DNA of 52,284 bases from Pseudomonadota bacterium (GTDB taxonomy: Bacteria > Pseudomonadota > Gammaproteobacteria > Thiotrichales > Thiotrichaceae), in assembly GCA_002747455.1 (NCBI GenBank), contig PDPG01000055.1, forward strand, positions 1-52,284, in the 5' to 3' direction. The notes beneath the pieces were generated by a model. The model saw only the letters and a program-made list of their open reading frames with translations, did no database searches and had not been told where the DNA came from. Below are positions 19,009-27,502 of this stretch, piece by piece. The position numbers and the translations under genes are program-made. The first letter of the stretch is position 1. Every line of letters begins with the position of its first letter.

Positions 19009-20688
19009 TTACAAAAATGCCTTGCGCATTTTCACTTGCAGGCCACTTTGCCGCTGCACCCGTCGCTGTACCGTCTTCATAAAAACCGCTGGCAAAGCCG
19101 CAATATCCACCTGAGCTTTAGCACGGGTAATTGCTGTGTAGAGTAATTCCCCTGACAGCAGCGGGTTATCATGTTCCGGCAGTACAATCATCACGTGGGG
19201 AAACTCTGATCCCTGACTTTTATGAATGGTCATGGCGTACACCGTCTCATGTGCAGGCAAACGCCCCGGCATGACCGCCCGCATCTGACCATCAGCCTGT
19301 TCGAACCATACCCGCATCTGATCACGCTCTGCATCGTATAAACACAGGCCAATGTCTCCATTAAACAAGCCCAGTGCCGGATCATTACGACTAATCATCA
19401 CCGGACGACCATGATACCAAGTGCGGTACGTTGCAATTTCTTGCGCTTGCAGCCGTTTTTCCAAAGCCAAATTCAGCCCTTCAACACCCGTCACCCCCTG
19501 CCGCAATGCAGCCAGTACCTGAAATTGGGAAAATGTGGTCAATGCAGCCTTTGGGTCTGAGCTATGTTTAATTTGCTGAAAATACGCTTGATAGTGCTCC
19601 TGCATATACGCCACCGGATCGCCTTCCACAACATTGGCAACCTGTTGTGCATCATCCTGCAAAATCTGCCATGCCTGACGAGGCTGCTGTTGGTTCACCG
19701 CTGTTGCCAACGCCTTAATCGGGCCAGAGAATCGCCACGTTTTTTTTAATTGCAAGGTCTGATTCGGCAGGCTGGCACACAGGTCACCCAGCACCGCACC
19801 GGACTCCACCGATGCCAACTGATCCTGATCACCCAGCAAAATCAATCGTGCTTGGGGATGCAGGGCATCAACCAGTTTACTCATCAACGCCAGGTCAATC
19901 ATGGAGGCTTCATCCACCACCAGGACATCACAACTTAATGGCTTACCCGCATGATGGCGAAACTGAGTGGACTGATGAATAGGCCCCAGCAATCGGTGCA
20001 ATGTGCTGACAGTTTCTGGAATAGCAGCCTGCAATGTCGCATCTAACGCTGGCAAGTGTTGTTTACCTTCCCGAAGCGACTGCTGAAGACGCATAGCCGC
20101 TTTGCCCGTTGGTGCTGCCAAAGCAATGGATAATTTGCCGTGGTGCAGTTCCTGGAGCAAGGCCAGAATTTTTAATACGGTGGTGGTTTTTCCTGTCCCC
20201 GGCCCGCCGGTAATCATGCTAAAAGCCTGTTGCGCGCAAGACGAGGCAGCCTCTTTTTGCCAGTCAACCTCATCCTCGGCGGCATCATTTGCCGTCGCTG
20301 CAAGCACTGGTGCAGGGCTAGCAGACGGGAAGTATTTTTCCAGCAACTCCTCCAGTTGTGCGGGCTTTTCCAGCACCCGCTGAATGCGCTGCTGTATATT
20401 GCTCACCAAGCGCGACTCATACTGCCAATAGCGTTGCAAATACAAACGGCCGTCTTCCAGTATCAGCGGCGTATTAGCGGATAAAGACACCAATGGTGAC
20501 TGGGACAATAACGTCTGCTGCGCAGCATCCACCGGCAAGCAGCTATGTCCAGCACTTTGCGCCGCCGACAGATCCAGCACAATTTGTCTGAAGTCGTGTT
20601 GCTGTGCATCATCCAAGTCTGAGCGCTCGGTTAAAAAACTGGCGATTGCCTGATCAAGTCGTGAATACGCAAGTGCTTCTGTCATCAT
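19009..20688 (-). CDS. recD: RecBCD exonuclease V alpha subunit
   Basis: A 559-residue superfamily 1 helicase, the fast 5'-to-3' motor of RecBCD. Helicase motifs appear in order: Walker A ITGGPGTGKTTTV (about 160), motif II VVDEASMID, motif III LLGDQDQLASVESG, and near the C-terminus MTIHKSQGSEFPHV and LYTAITRAK. Slightly shorter than E. coli RecD (608). The ATG overlaps the recB stop (ATGA), so translation is coupled. It is the downstream gene of the recBD pair. Confidence 0.96.
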   Translation of the reverse strand: MMTEALAYSRLDQAIASFLTERSDLDDAQQHDFRQIVLDLSAAQSAGHSCLPVDAAQQTLLSQSPLVSLSANTPLILEDGRLYLQRYWQYESRLVSNIQQRIQRVLEKPAQLEELLEKYFPSASPAPVLAATANDAAEDEVDWQKEAASSCAQQAFSMITGGPGTGKTTTVLKILALLQELHHGKLSIALAAPTGKAAMRLQQSLREGKQHLPALDATLQAAIPETVSTLHRLLGPIHQSTQFRHHAGKPLSCDVLVVDEASMIDLALMSKLVDALHPQARLILLGDQDQLASVESGAVLGDLCASLPNQTLQLKKTWRFSGPIKALATAVNQQQPRQAWQILQDDAQQVANVVEGDPVAYMQEHYQAYFQQIKHSSDPKAALTTFSQFQVLAALRQGVTGVEGLNLALEKRLQAQEIATYRTWYHGRPVMISRNDPALGLFNGDIGLCLYDAERDQMRVWFEQADGQMRAVMPGRLPAHETVYAMTIHKSQGSEFPHVMIVLPEHDNPLLSGELLYTAITRAKAQVDIAALPAVFMKTVQRRVQRQSGLQVKMRKAFL

Positions 20689-23600
20689 GCTGCTACCCCC
20701 GACAAAACATCGCTGATGCCTTCAAGAATGTGCAACGGTGGTTTATCCACAAAGACCCCCTGCATGACCTGAGCTGGATCCATTCCCCGCAGGAATAAAT
20801 AACGCACCCCGCCAAAATGACGCGCATAGTCATAATCCATCAGCCGCTGCTGAAGGTAGTGATGCAATACCACCGAGTACAAAAAGTATTGCAGGCCATA
20901 ATTATGCTCACGCATGGCCTGCTCCATAGTGGCTTGGTCGTACTGCTCCAGGGCATTGGACTTATAATCCATCACATAATACTGGCCGTTGTATTCGCAA
21001 ATCAGATCAATAAACCCAGTAAGCTGCCCACTCAGTTCGCGTGGCAAGAGTGGCTGACAGCTTGCCTGATCCGCTAACAATTGGTTCAGCCGCTGGGTCT
21101 GTAAGTCATTCATGGCAAAATAAAACGGCATTTCCTTTAAACACGCCTTGTCATCCAGATTTGCCAGTATGAAGTCTCCGTCATACGAATCCAACGGTGC
21201 TGTCACCGATCGTTGCAATAACTCATCCAATGCCGATTGCCCTACCTCATCCAGCGATAGCCCGTAGCGCATACAGCTTCGCTCACGGTCTTTTTGATAT
21301 TGCTCATAAAAGGCTGTGTTATGTCGCATTTCTTTTAACAGGGAAAAGCTATGATTCTCCAGTAGATCGTGCAGTACATTTCCGGTATGTGCCCCTTTAG
21401 GGAGTTGATAATCTGGCGCATCAGGCGCATTTGCTTCGGCCATGATGGGCAAGTCAAGTGCTGACCAAGTATCCTGTGGCGTGGCAGGCTCTTGCGATTT
21501 ATCCACGGGTAGTTCATGGTACTGTGACTGGTGGCTTAAATAAGCCAGTGCGGAATAACTACTCATTTGCCAGTGCTGGCGGATATCACGCTGCTGTTGT
21601 ACAGCCTGGAGCGGTTGGTTTGTAGAAGTGCTAAGGTTCGCAGTCTCTACATCAACTTCAGCACTGATCTCAGCAGACTCAAAACAATCACACTCCTGCG
21701 CCAGTGCCATAAATTTCTCATTCCAGCCTGCATCTGGCGCGTATGGTTCAATTAAATAGCCTAAAGCAGTGTCGGCTGCATTCGCGGTCGTCGCCCACAC
21801 AAGATAGCAACGCTGTGCGGCGCGTGTGACCGCCACATACAGCAAACGCAAGTCCTCCGCCAGTTGCTCAAGCCTGGCCTGCTCGAATCGCACCTGCCGT
21901 TGCGAACTGCCTAAATCGGCAACCAAGGCATTATCTTCATGGCAGATAACCACCTGATCTGCCGATGGCGCAGCAGATGACTTACGTGCTGCCCATAAAT
22001 CTGGGCAAAACACAATGGGATACTCCAGACCTTTCGCACTATGAATGGTGACCACATTCACCGCAGCTTCATCCTGCTCCAGACGTAACTCTTGGCCATC
22101 ACCACGATGCTCGCCCTGTAACGCCTGATTCAACCATTGCAGGGTCTTCAGTTGGTCCAGTTGCCCATCGCTCACGGCTTGTTGTACTAATTCCAATAAG
22201 TGATTGATGTTGGTAATGCGTCGCTCAGGCTGGTCGCACTGGCTGAGATTCTCCAAGACCTTATGCCGCGCCATTAAACGACGCATCATCGCCATCAAGC
22301 CATCTCGCTGCCAACGCTGCTGATACGCCTGAAAATCACTGACATATTCCTGCAAGCTCATGTCATCACGGCAGACTGCATCAAACGCCTGACCATCCAG
22401 CCCAAACCAGGGCAAGGTCAACGCCTGCCGCACCCGTTCCAGATCCACAGGCTGTAACAAGGCGTACAGCAAATGCAATAAATGATGCGCTTCCTCGCTG
22501 TCAAATACCGACTGCTTGCTATTGAGCACTGCCGGAATCCCGGCTGCTTGTAAGCCGTGTTGATAGATCGCGGCTTCCTCATTGCCCCGCACTAAAATAG
22601 CAATATCCTGTGGCTGAAGACGCTTGGCACACGCCTGCTGGCCGGTTGTCGCCCCAGAATGCTGATCTAGCAAACGCACGATTTCATTAATCACCTGTAC
22701 CCGAACCGCCTGTCTTGCCACACCGCTGGTCCAGTAACCCTCCTTGTGATGTTCATTTGCTTGTAGCGACCACAGCACCATGGCATGAGCAGATTGCTGG
22801 TTCAGCCATAAACCATCCCCTGATCGCCCAGCCTTCACTTCATAGTAGGGAATCTCTGCGATTTTGAAGGGATTTTCCACGCCAGAAAATAATTGATTAA
22901 CGGCACGAACCAGATTGGGGTGTGAGCGATAATTGGTTTCCAGCGTATAGGCCTGCCGCGCAGTACGCTTAGCCGCCAAATAGGAGTAAATATCCGCCCC
23001 ACGAAATTTGTAAATGGCCTGTTTGGGATCACCAATTAAGTACAAGTAATGGGTGTCTGTGTGATAAACCTCAGAAAAAATATGCCATTGCTGCTGGTCG
23101 GTATCCTGAAATTCATCAATTAACGCCACGGCAAACTGGCGTTGCAATGCCGCCCGCAACAGCTCCCCTCCCTCTGCCGCCAACACCTGCGATAAACGTA
23201 CAATCAGGTCGTCAAAAGACAATACTTTTTCAACGGACTGACGGTGCTGTAAGTGACTCGCCAAATAATCCAACAGCCCAAGCCTGAATGCCATTGCCAC
23301 CTGCCCCAGACTTTCCAGCAAGCCATCCAATGCTACTGTCTCTTGAATGCCCAAATCTGCCAGGTACTCAGATTTACGTGCCTCCCCCGACAGTTGCTTG
23401 GTCTTGCGAAACTTGTGACCGTTCAAAGCCCCTGTCATCAAGGCATTAAAGCTAAACAGGCGAAGGCTAGACACCGGCGCAGCACTCACTGGATCAGCCA
23501 GCCATGCCGCCACCGCCTGCCGTGCTTCCGCGAACGCCTCAACAAACGTGGCTTTAAACGGAGCGTCATTATCCTCAATCGCCTGTGCCAATGGCTGCAA

Positions 23601-24305
23601 AGTGCTTTGATCAAAATCACGCAAGGCCTCAATCTGGCGGTGAATACTGGCTAAGGTATCATCCAGTGCCAAATCCGTGGGGTAAATAGCCATGCCTTGC
23701 TTTAGCTCACGAATACTGTTGAGCAAGGCTGCCGGCGACTGGTATTTCGCGGTACAGATTGAGGTTTTTAGGGCATCCGCCTGGTATAACTGCTGTCGCC
23801 AATAGTCTTCCGCCAATGCTGTTTTTAGGTGTTCAATATCGGCACTTAGCTCCGCATCAAACAACTGACCACTTTCCAGTGCGTACTGCCGCAACATGCG
23901 CTGACAAAAGCTGTGAATCGTAAAAATGGCTGCTTGATCAATCGACGCTAATGCCGCTGCCACACGCTCCACAACCTGCTTGGGATTATCCAACTGGCTT
24001 GCCCATTGGATGAAAGCAGGGTCTTGCTGAGCATTGGCAGGGTGATCTGGATCAACAATAAAACGTTTCAAATCCTGCAGGCGCAGACGAATGCGAGTAC
24101 GTAGCTCCTGTGTTGCTGATTTTGTGAACGTTACGACTAGAATTTTTTCAATTGGTAGCTTATGCTCAACGATGAAGCGTAGCACCAGCATGGCAATGGA
24201 GAATGTTTTTCCTGTTCCGGCGCTGGCTTCGATCAGATTGACACCTGCTTCAATTTTGCTATGAAACGCATCAAACGGGATGGGTTGTGGCTCAGGTTGA
24301 GTCAT
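20685..24305 (-). CDS. recB: RecBCD exonuclease V beta subunit
   Basis: A 1206-residue UvrD-type helicase-nuclease, the 3'-to-5' motor and nuclease of RecBCD, which processes double-strand breaks and loads RecA. Walker A is EASAGTGKT (27-34), motif II VALIDEFQDTDQQQW, motif III GDPKQAIYKFRGADIY, motif V VNVVTIHSAKGLEYPIV, and VAVTRAAQR follows. The C-terminal nuclease domain is marked by GNVLHDLLE and the metal-binding GFIDLICEYNGQYYVMDYK (Asp ... Asp-x-Lys). Length is normal. It overlaps recD by 4 bases. recC, usually adjacent, is not next to it here; the upstream neighbour is a divergent GGDEF gene. Confidence 0.97.
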   Translation of the reverse strand: MTQPEPQPIPFDAFHSKIEAGVNLIEASAGTGKTFSIAMLVLRFIVEHKLPIEKILVVTFTKSATQELRTRIRLRLQDLKRFIVDPDHPANAQQDPAFIQWASQLDNPKQVVERVAAALASIDQAAIFTIHSFCQRMLRQYALESGQLFDAELSADIEHLKTALAEDYWRQQLYQADALKTSICTAKYQSPAALLNSIRELKQGMAIYPTDLALDDTLASIHRQIEALRDFDQSTLQPLAQAIEDNDAPFKATFVEAFAEARQAVAAWLADPVSAAPVSSLRLFSFNALMTGALNGHKFRKTKQLSGEARKSEYLADLGIQETVALDGLLESLGQVAMAFRLGLLDYLASHLQHRQSVEKVLSFDDLIVRLSQVLAAEGGELLRAALQRQFAVALIDEFQDTDQQQWHIFSEVYHTDTHYLYLIGDPKQAIYKFRGADIYSYLAAKRTARQAYTLETNYRSHPNLVRAVNQLFSGVENPFKIAEIPYYEVKAGRSGDGLWLNQQSAHAMVLWSLQANEHHKEGYWTSGVARQAVRVQVINEIVRLLDQHSGATTGQQACAKRLQPQDIAILVRGNEEAAIYQHGLQAAGIPAVLNSKQSVFDSEEAHHLLHLLYALLQPVDLERVRQALTLPWFGLDGQAFDAVCRDDMSLQEYVSDFQAYQQRWQRDGLMAMMRRLMARHKVLENLSQCDQPERRITNINHLLELVQQAVSDGQLDQLKTLQWLNQALQGEHRGDGQELRLEQDEAAVNVVTIHSAKGLEYPIVFCPDLWAARKSSAAPSADQVVICHEDNALVADLGSSQRQVRFEQARLEQLAEDLRLLYVAVTRAAQRCYLVWATTANAADTALGYLIEPYAPDAGWNEKFMALAQECDCFESAEISAEVDVETANLSTSTNQPLQAVQQQRDIRQHWQMSSYSALAYLSHQSQYHELPVDKSQEPATPQDTWSALDLPIMAEANAPDAPDYQLPKGAHTGNVLHDLLENHSFSLLKEMRHNTAFYEQYQKDRERSCMRYGLSLDEVGQSALDELLQRSVTAPLDSYDGDFILANLDDKACLKEMPFYFAMNDLQTQRLNQLLADQASCQPLLPRELSGQLTGFIDLICEYNGQYYVMDYKSNALEQYDQATMEQAMREHNYGLQYFLYSVVLHHYLQQRLMDYDYARHFGGVRYLFLRGMDPAQVMQGVFVDKPPLHILEGISDVLSGVAA

Positions 24306-24435
24306 AATGATTTTTTGGCAGTCAAACGAGACCCTTATTTGATACCATATATCAAGTCATCAGCAAGTGCTTTTTAATAAAGTATAGGGTCGGCTTCAAA
24401 CACAATAAAATCAATAAAAAAACGGAGCGATAGGT

Positions 24436-25428
24436 TTGAACAAGCGTAGTTACAAACAAAAAATCATACTCACCGGCTCCCTATTCGGTGTACTTGGGTT
24501 TCTACCGTTTACGATTTACTACTACACCACGGACGACTATGCGGCGGCCTTGATAGAGTTCTATCTGGCGGTCGCCATCCTCAGTATTTTTATGTATGTG
24601 TGGCTGACTCACCGGATTAAAATGATGGGCGTTGTTTTAACCGTCCTGTTTATGGGGGCCGCCTGTACCATGGTCTACCTGAAAGGCCCTGAGTTAATTT
24701 ACTGGATGTACCCTGCCTCACTGGGCGCATTTCTGTCCATTCATCACCGCGATGCTTCCATCGCCAATTTGCTGCTCGCAATACTCACGTTTCCCGCAAT
24801 CTACACACAATTCCCGACCATGGAGGTGCTGCGTATTTACACAACACTAACCATGCTCTCAGCATTTGGTTATACCTTTGCAATTATGACGCAAAAACAA
24901 CGCCTGCAATTATCACAACTGGTCGAACGAGATGCCTTGACCGGCGCATTAAACCGACGCTCGCTGGATAAAAATATGCTGATTATGATTAACCGGAAAC
25001 AACAACAACCAGACTGGAGTGCCTCGTTAATCATTCTTGATGTGGATCACTTTAAAGATATTAATGACAACTACGGACACAGTAGTGGTGATCAGATACT
25101 CACCCGTATCACTCAATTAATTCAATCCAGGATTCGCGCATCTGACCAGTTTTACCGTTATGGCGGTGAAGAGTTTGTGATCATTGCTGACAACACCTCC
25201 TCAAAAGAGGCCGCCGCAATCGCTGAAAATATCCGTAAGTGCGTCGAAAACAGCAAGCTCTTTGAAAAGCGTAATATCACCATTTCGCTGGGTGTCGCGG
25301 AACTCAAGCCGCAATTTAATGCAAGTCAATGGTTGAGCCTTGCCGATAAAGCCCTGTACGAAGCCAAGAGGCAAGGCCGGAATCGGGCGTGTGTCGCTAA
25401 AAAGGGCAAGCTGTCTATCGCTGCCTGA
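24436..25428 (+). CDS. Membrane diguanylate cyclase (GGDEF)
   Basis: A 330-residue enzyme that makes cyclic di-GMP from two GTP. About five membrane helices (10-150) form an unclassified sensor, followed by a full GGDEF domain (about 160-322). The catalytic loop is RYGGEEFVII (GGEEF at 243-247), and an inhibitory I-site RASD (234-237) lies five residues before it, so product inhibition is expected. Metal ligands sit in ILDVDHFKDIND. The start is TTG with GGAG at 8 bases. It is divergent from recB and nearly abuts the convergent phosphodiesterase gene. Confidence 0.93.
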   Translation: MNKRSYKQKIILTGSLFGVLGFLPFTIYYYTTDDYAAALIEFYLAVAILSIFMYVWLTHRIKMMGVVLTVLFMGAACTMVYLKGPELIYWMYPASLGAFLSIHHRDASIANLLLAILTFPAIYTQFPTMEVLRIYTTLTMLSAFGYTFAIMTQKQRLQLSQLVERDALTGALNRRSLDKNMLIMINRKQQQPDWSASLIILDVDHFKDINDNYGHSSGDQILTRITQLIQSRIRASDQFYRYGGEEFVIIADNTSSKEAAAIAENIRKCVENSKLFEKRNITISLGVAELKPQFNASQWLSLADKALYEAKRQGRNRACVAKKGKLSIAA

Positions 25429-25434
25429 ATGTTA

Positions 25435-26193
25435 CTATGGCACATTATTCAGCACATCTTCCACAGGACGATCTAGCATAAACCCATCGACTCCGACCAT
25501 AATAAGCCGACTAAGCAGATTGGCATTTTCACTTGCATCCCCGTTGCGCCAAAAAATAACCCCCTTGCCAGCCGCGTGAATCGCAGCAACCAGTGCCGGG
25601 TCTGCGTAACGTTCCGCCAACGGTAAACCAATCAGTTCCACAAAACTCGGCATATTGCTCACTTCAAAATTTGAGCTAAATAAAGCCAATAACGGAATAT
25701 CAGGGTTTATCTGATAAATGGCGAGTAGGTCTTGGTGGTTAAAGCTCTGAATGACTACATTATTCAGATAGTGGTGTTGCGCTAGTAGCTGTAGCAAACG
25801 CTGAATAATACCGGGGTATAGATGGCTTTGTTTAATCTCAATCCATAACGGGATGTTAGTCCGCTTCGCCAGAATAATCACCTCTTCCAGCGATGGGATA
25901 TTACTGCGTAAAAAAGCCTGCTCAGAACGTGTGTTCTCAACACGTTGGTTGCCAATCTCAGCAATCACTGGCTCATGGGTAACCAACAGAACATGATCCG
26001 CACTTTGCCGTACATCCAGCTCTAGGCCATCTGCACCGCGATTTACTGCATATTGAAATGCCTCAAGTGTCGATTCAGGGTTGCGGGCGGCATACCCACG
26101 GTGCGCAATATCTAACACGTCAAACGGCGCATTTGCATTGGCCACCACAGCAAAGGTCAGCGATAAAAAATAACTTAATAGCAGTATTCTCAT
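25435..26193 (-). CDS. Secreted glycerophosphodiester phosphodiesterase-like protein
   Basis: A 252-residue GDPD-family protein with a signal peptide (MRILLLSYFLSLTFAVVANA). The catalytic His-Arg-Gly pattern is present as DIAHRGYAARNPEST (H31, R32), the metal-binding Glu-x-Asp as LELDV (E58, D60), and the second catalytic His as H73 in VTHEP, where HD is more usual. Family members release glycerol-3-phosphate from glycerophosphodiesters in the periplasm. The ATG at 26193 is preferred over a TTG two codons earlier because GGAG is spaced 9 bases from it. It ends 6 bases from the convergent GGDEF gene. Confidence 0.88.
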   Translation of the reverse strand: MRILLLSYFLSLTFAVVANANAPFDVLDIAHRGYAARNPESTLEAFQYAVNRGADGLELDVRQSADHVLLVTHEPVIAEIGNQRVENTRSEQAFLRSNIPSLEEVIILAKRTNIPLWIEIKQSHLYPGIIQRLLQLLAQHHYLNNVVIQSFNHQDLLAIYQINPDIPLLALFSSNFEVSNMPSFVELIGLPLAERYADPALVAAIHAAGKGVIFWRNGDASENANLLSRLIMVGVDGFMLDRPVEDVLNNVP

Positions 26194-26350
26194 ACTCAAA
26201 AACTCCAGCTTGAGAACCCTTAGGATAGCTCATCCTGATACTCAGCCCCGCAGATTTGCAAGCCAAGTGACTGTTAAGTGATTAAAAATCAAGCTTGTTA
26301 TCAAAATAATCAGCAGTTACTCTGCTACCAAATACTAATGAGGGAGCAAG

Positions 26351-27091
26351 ATGCTCATGACTTACCGATGGATCGCTGTATTGAGTATTTTCTGGATGTG
26401 CAACACTGCCAGTGCTGGCGAACGGATTTATTTGCTGGCCGGGCAATCGAATATGATGGGCTTGGCGAAAAGCTATTACCTGCCACCCGCATTCAAGAGA
26501 ACGCCCTCCAATGTGACGTTCTATTATCAGGGTCGCCCTCGTAAACTGGCACAATACTCGTACTTTGGCCCTGAAGTCAGCTTCGCTCACCATGTTGCCC
26601 GCGCTTTTCCCAATGATCAGCATATTATTGTGAAATTTGCCGCAACAGGCAGCCACATCCAACAATGGATGCCCGGACAACCCTTGTATAAAGGAATGCT
26701 CAGACAGATTGGCTTTTCGATTAAGCAACCCAATCCAACGATTAGTGCCATTGTTTGGATGCAGGGTGAAAGTGATGCACGCAACCAAAATCGGGCAAGT
26801 CACTACGCTCAACACCTGAGCCAATTTATTTACAATTTGCGTAAAGACCTAAAGTCACCCAATGCGCCCTTTATTATGGGGGAGATTGATCCCAAGGGAA
26901 GAGTGTTTCCATTAGTTAAAATGGTGCAGCAAAAGCAACGTCAAGTACAGTCCCAGGTAAAAAATACAATCCTGACACCCGCCAAGGGGTTGGGGAAAAT
27001 TTATGATCACATTCACTACAATGCTCAGGGGCAGATAGAGCTAGGCAAACGATTTGCCGAGGCTTATATTAAACGCGCCCGCCGCCGATAA
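26351..27091 (+). CDS. Secreted carbohydrate esterase of the sialate O-acetylesterase (SASA/DUF303) family
   Basis: A 246-residue SGNH-type esterase with an N-terminal signal peptide (about 1-22, ending ASAG). The nucleophile motif is LLAGQSNMMG (S33); further blocks are VWMQGESDARN and the terminal Asp-His pair in YDHIHYNAQGQIELG (about 220). Such enzymes remove O-acetyl groups from polysaccharides or sialic acids. A strong GGGAG ribosome site precedes the ATG; a second ATG two codons later is also usable. It is divergent from the phosphodiesterase gene, and its last 28 bases overlap the convergent gene at 27064. Confidence 0.85.
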   Translation: MLMTYRWIAVLSIFWMCNTASAGERIYLLAGQSNMMGLAKSYYLPPAFKRTPSNVTFYYQGRPRKLAQYSYFGPEVSFAHHVARAFPNDQHIIVKFAATGSHIQQWMPGQPLYKGMLRQIGFSIKQPNPTISAIVWMQGESDARNQNRASHYAQHLSQFIYNLRKDLKSPNAPFIMGEIDPKGRVFPLVKMVQQKQRQVQSQVKNTILTPAKGLGKIYDHIHYNAQGQIELGKRFAEAYIKRARRR

Positions 27092-27483
27092 AGCAGTAAA
27101 ATTCCAGCTACTAATAACACGGGAAGCCAACTGGGCACGCCGACCCATAGCACAGGCTTTGGCGTGGTTTGCCGAATAAACCAAAAGCCCAGTCTATTCC
27201 CCAGAGAGGCTGATGGAGCCAGTGTTGTTTTGACAGGTTTCAGAATAGCACTCGCCAAATCAAACTTTTCAAGTGGTGTTATTTCATCCTTGTTTCTTAT
27301 CACGCTGGTATAGCCCAACCAAACAGAGCCATGACCTGTCCAGCTAATGCGGTAAGTCATGTGCAAGACACGGTTTTCTTGCTCAACATCACGATCAACA
27401 CCAAAAGCTGTGTGGTGGGTATAGCTACTTAGCCAAAGAAAAGTGACCGCGATGAGCAGGCTAGTCAGTAGGGTGTTAATCAT
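27064..27483 (-). CDS. Small membrane protein of unknown function
   Basis: A 139-residue protein with an N-terminal membrane helix or signal sequence (about 4-22), an extracytoplasmic part of about 85 residues (Thr/Arg-rich, MTYRISWTGHGSVWLGYTS) and a C-terminal helix (about 112-132) followed by the positive stop-transfer YRRRARLI. The topology resembles a sorting-type tail, although no LPxTG or PEP motif is visible. It follows the SNF2 helicase gene by 19 bases on the same strand, and its end overlaps the convergent esterase gene. I do not recognise a family. Confidence 0.65.
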   Translation of the reverse strand: MINTLLTSLLIAVTFLWLSSYTHHTAFGVDRDVEQENRVLHMTYRISWTGHGSVWLGYTSVIRNKDEITPLEKFDLASAILKPVKTTLAPSASLGNRLGFWFIRQTTPKPVLWVGVPSWLPVLLVAGILLLYRRRARLI

Positions 27484-27502
27484 GGTTTCACAGACTATGC
27501 GA

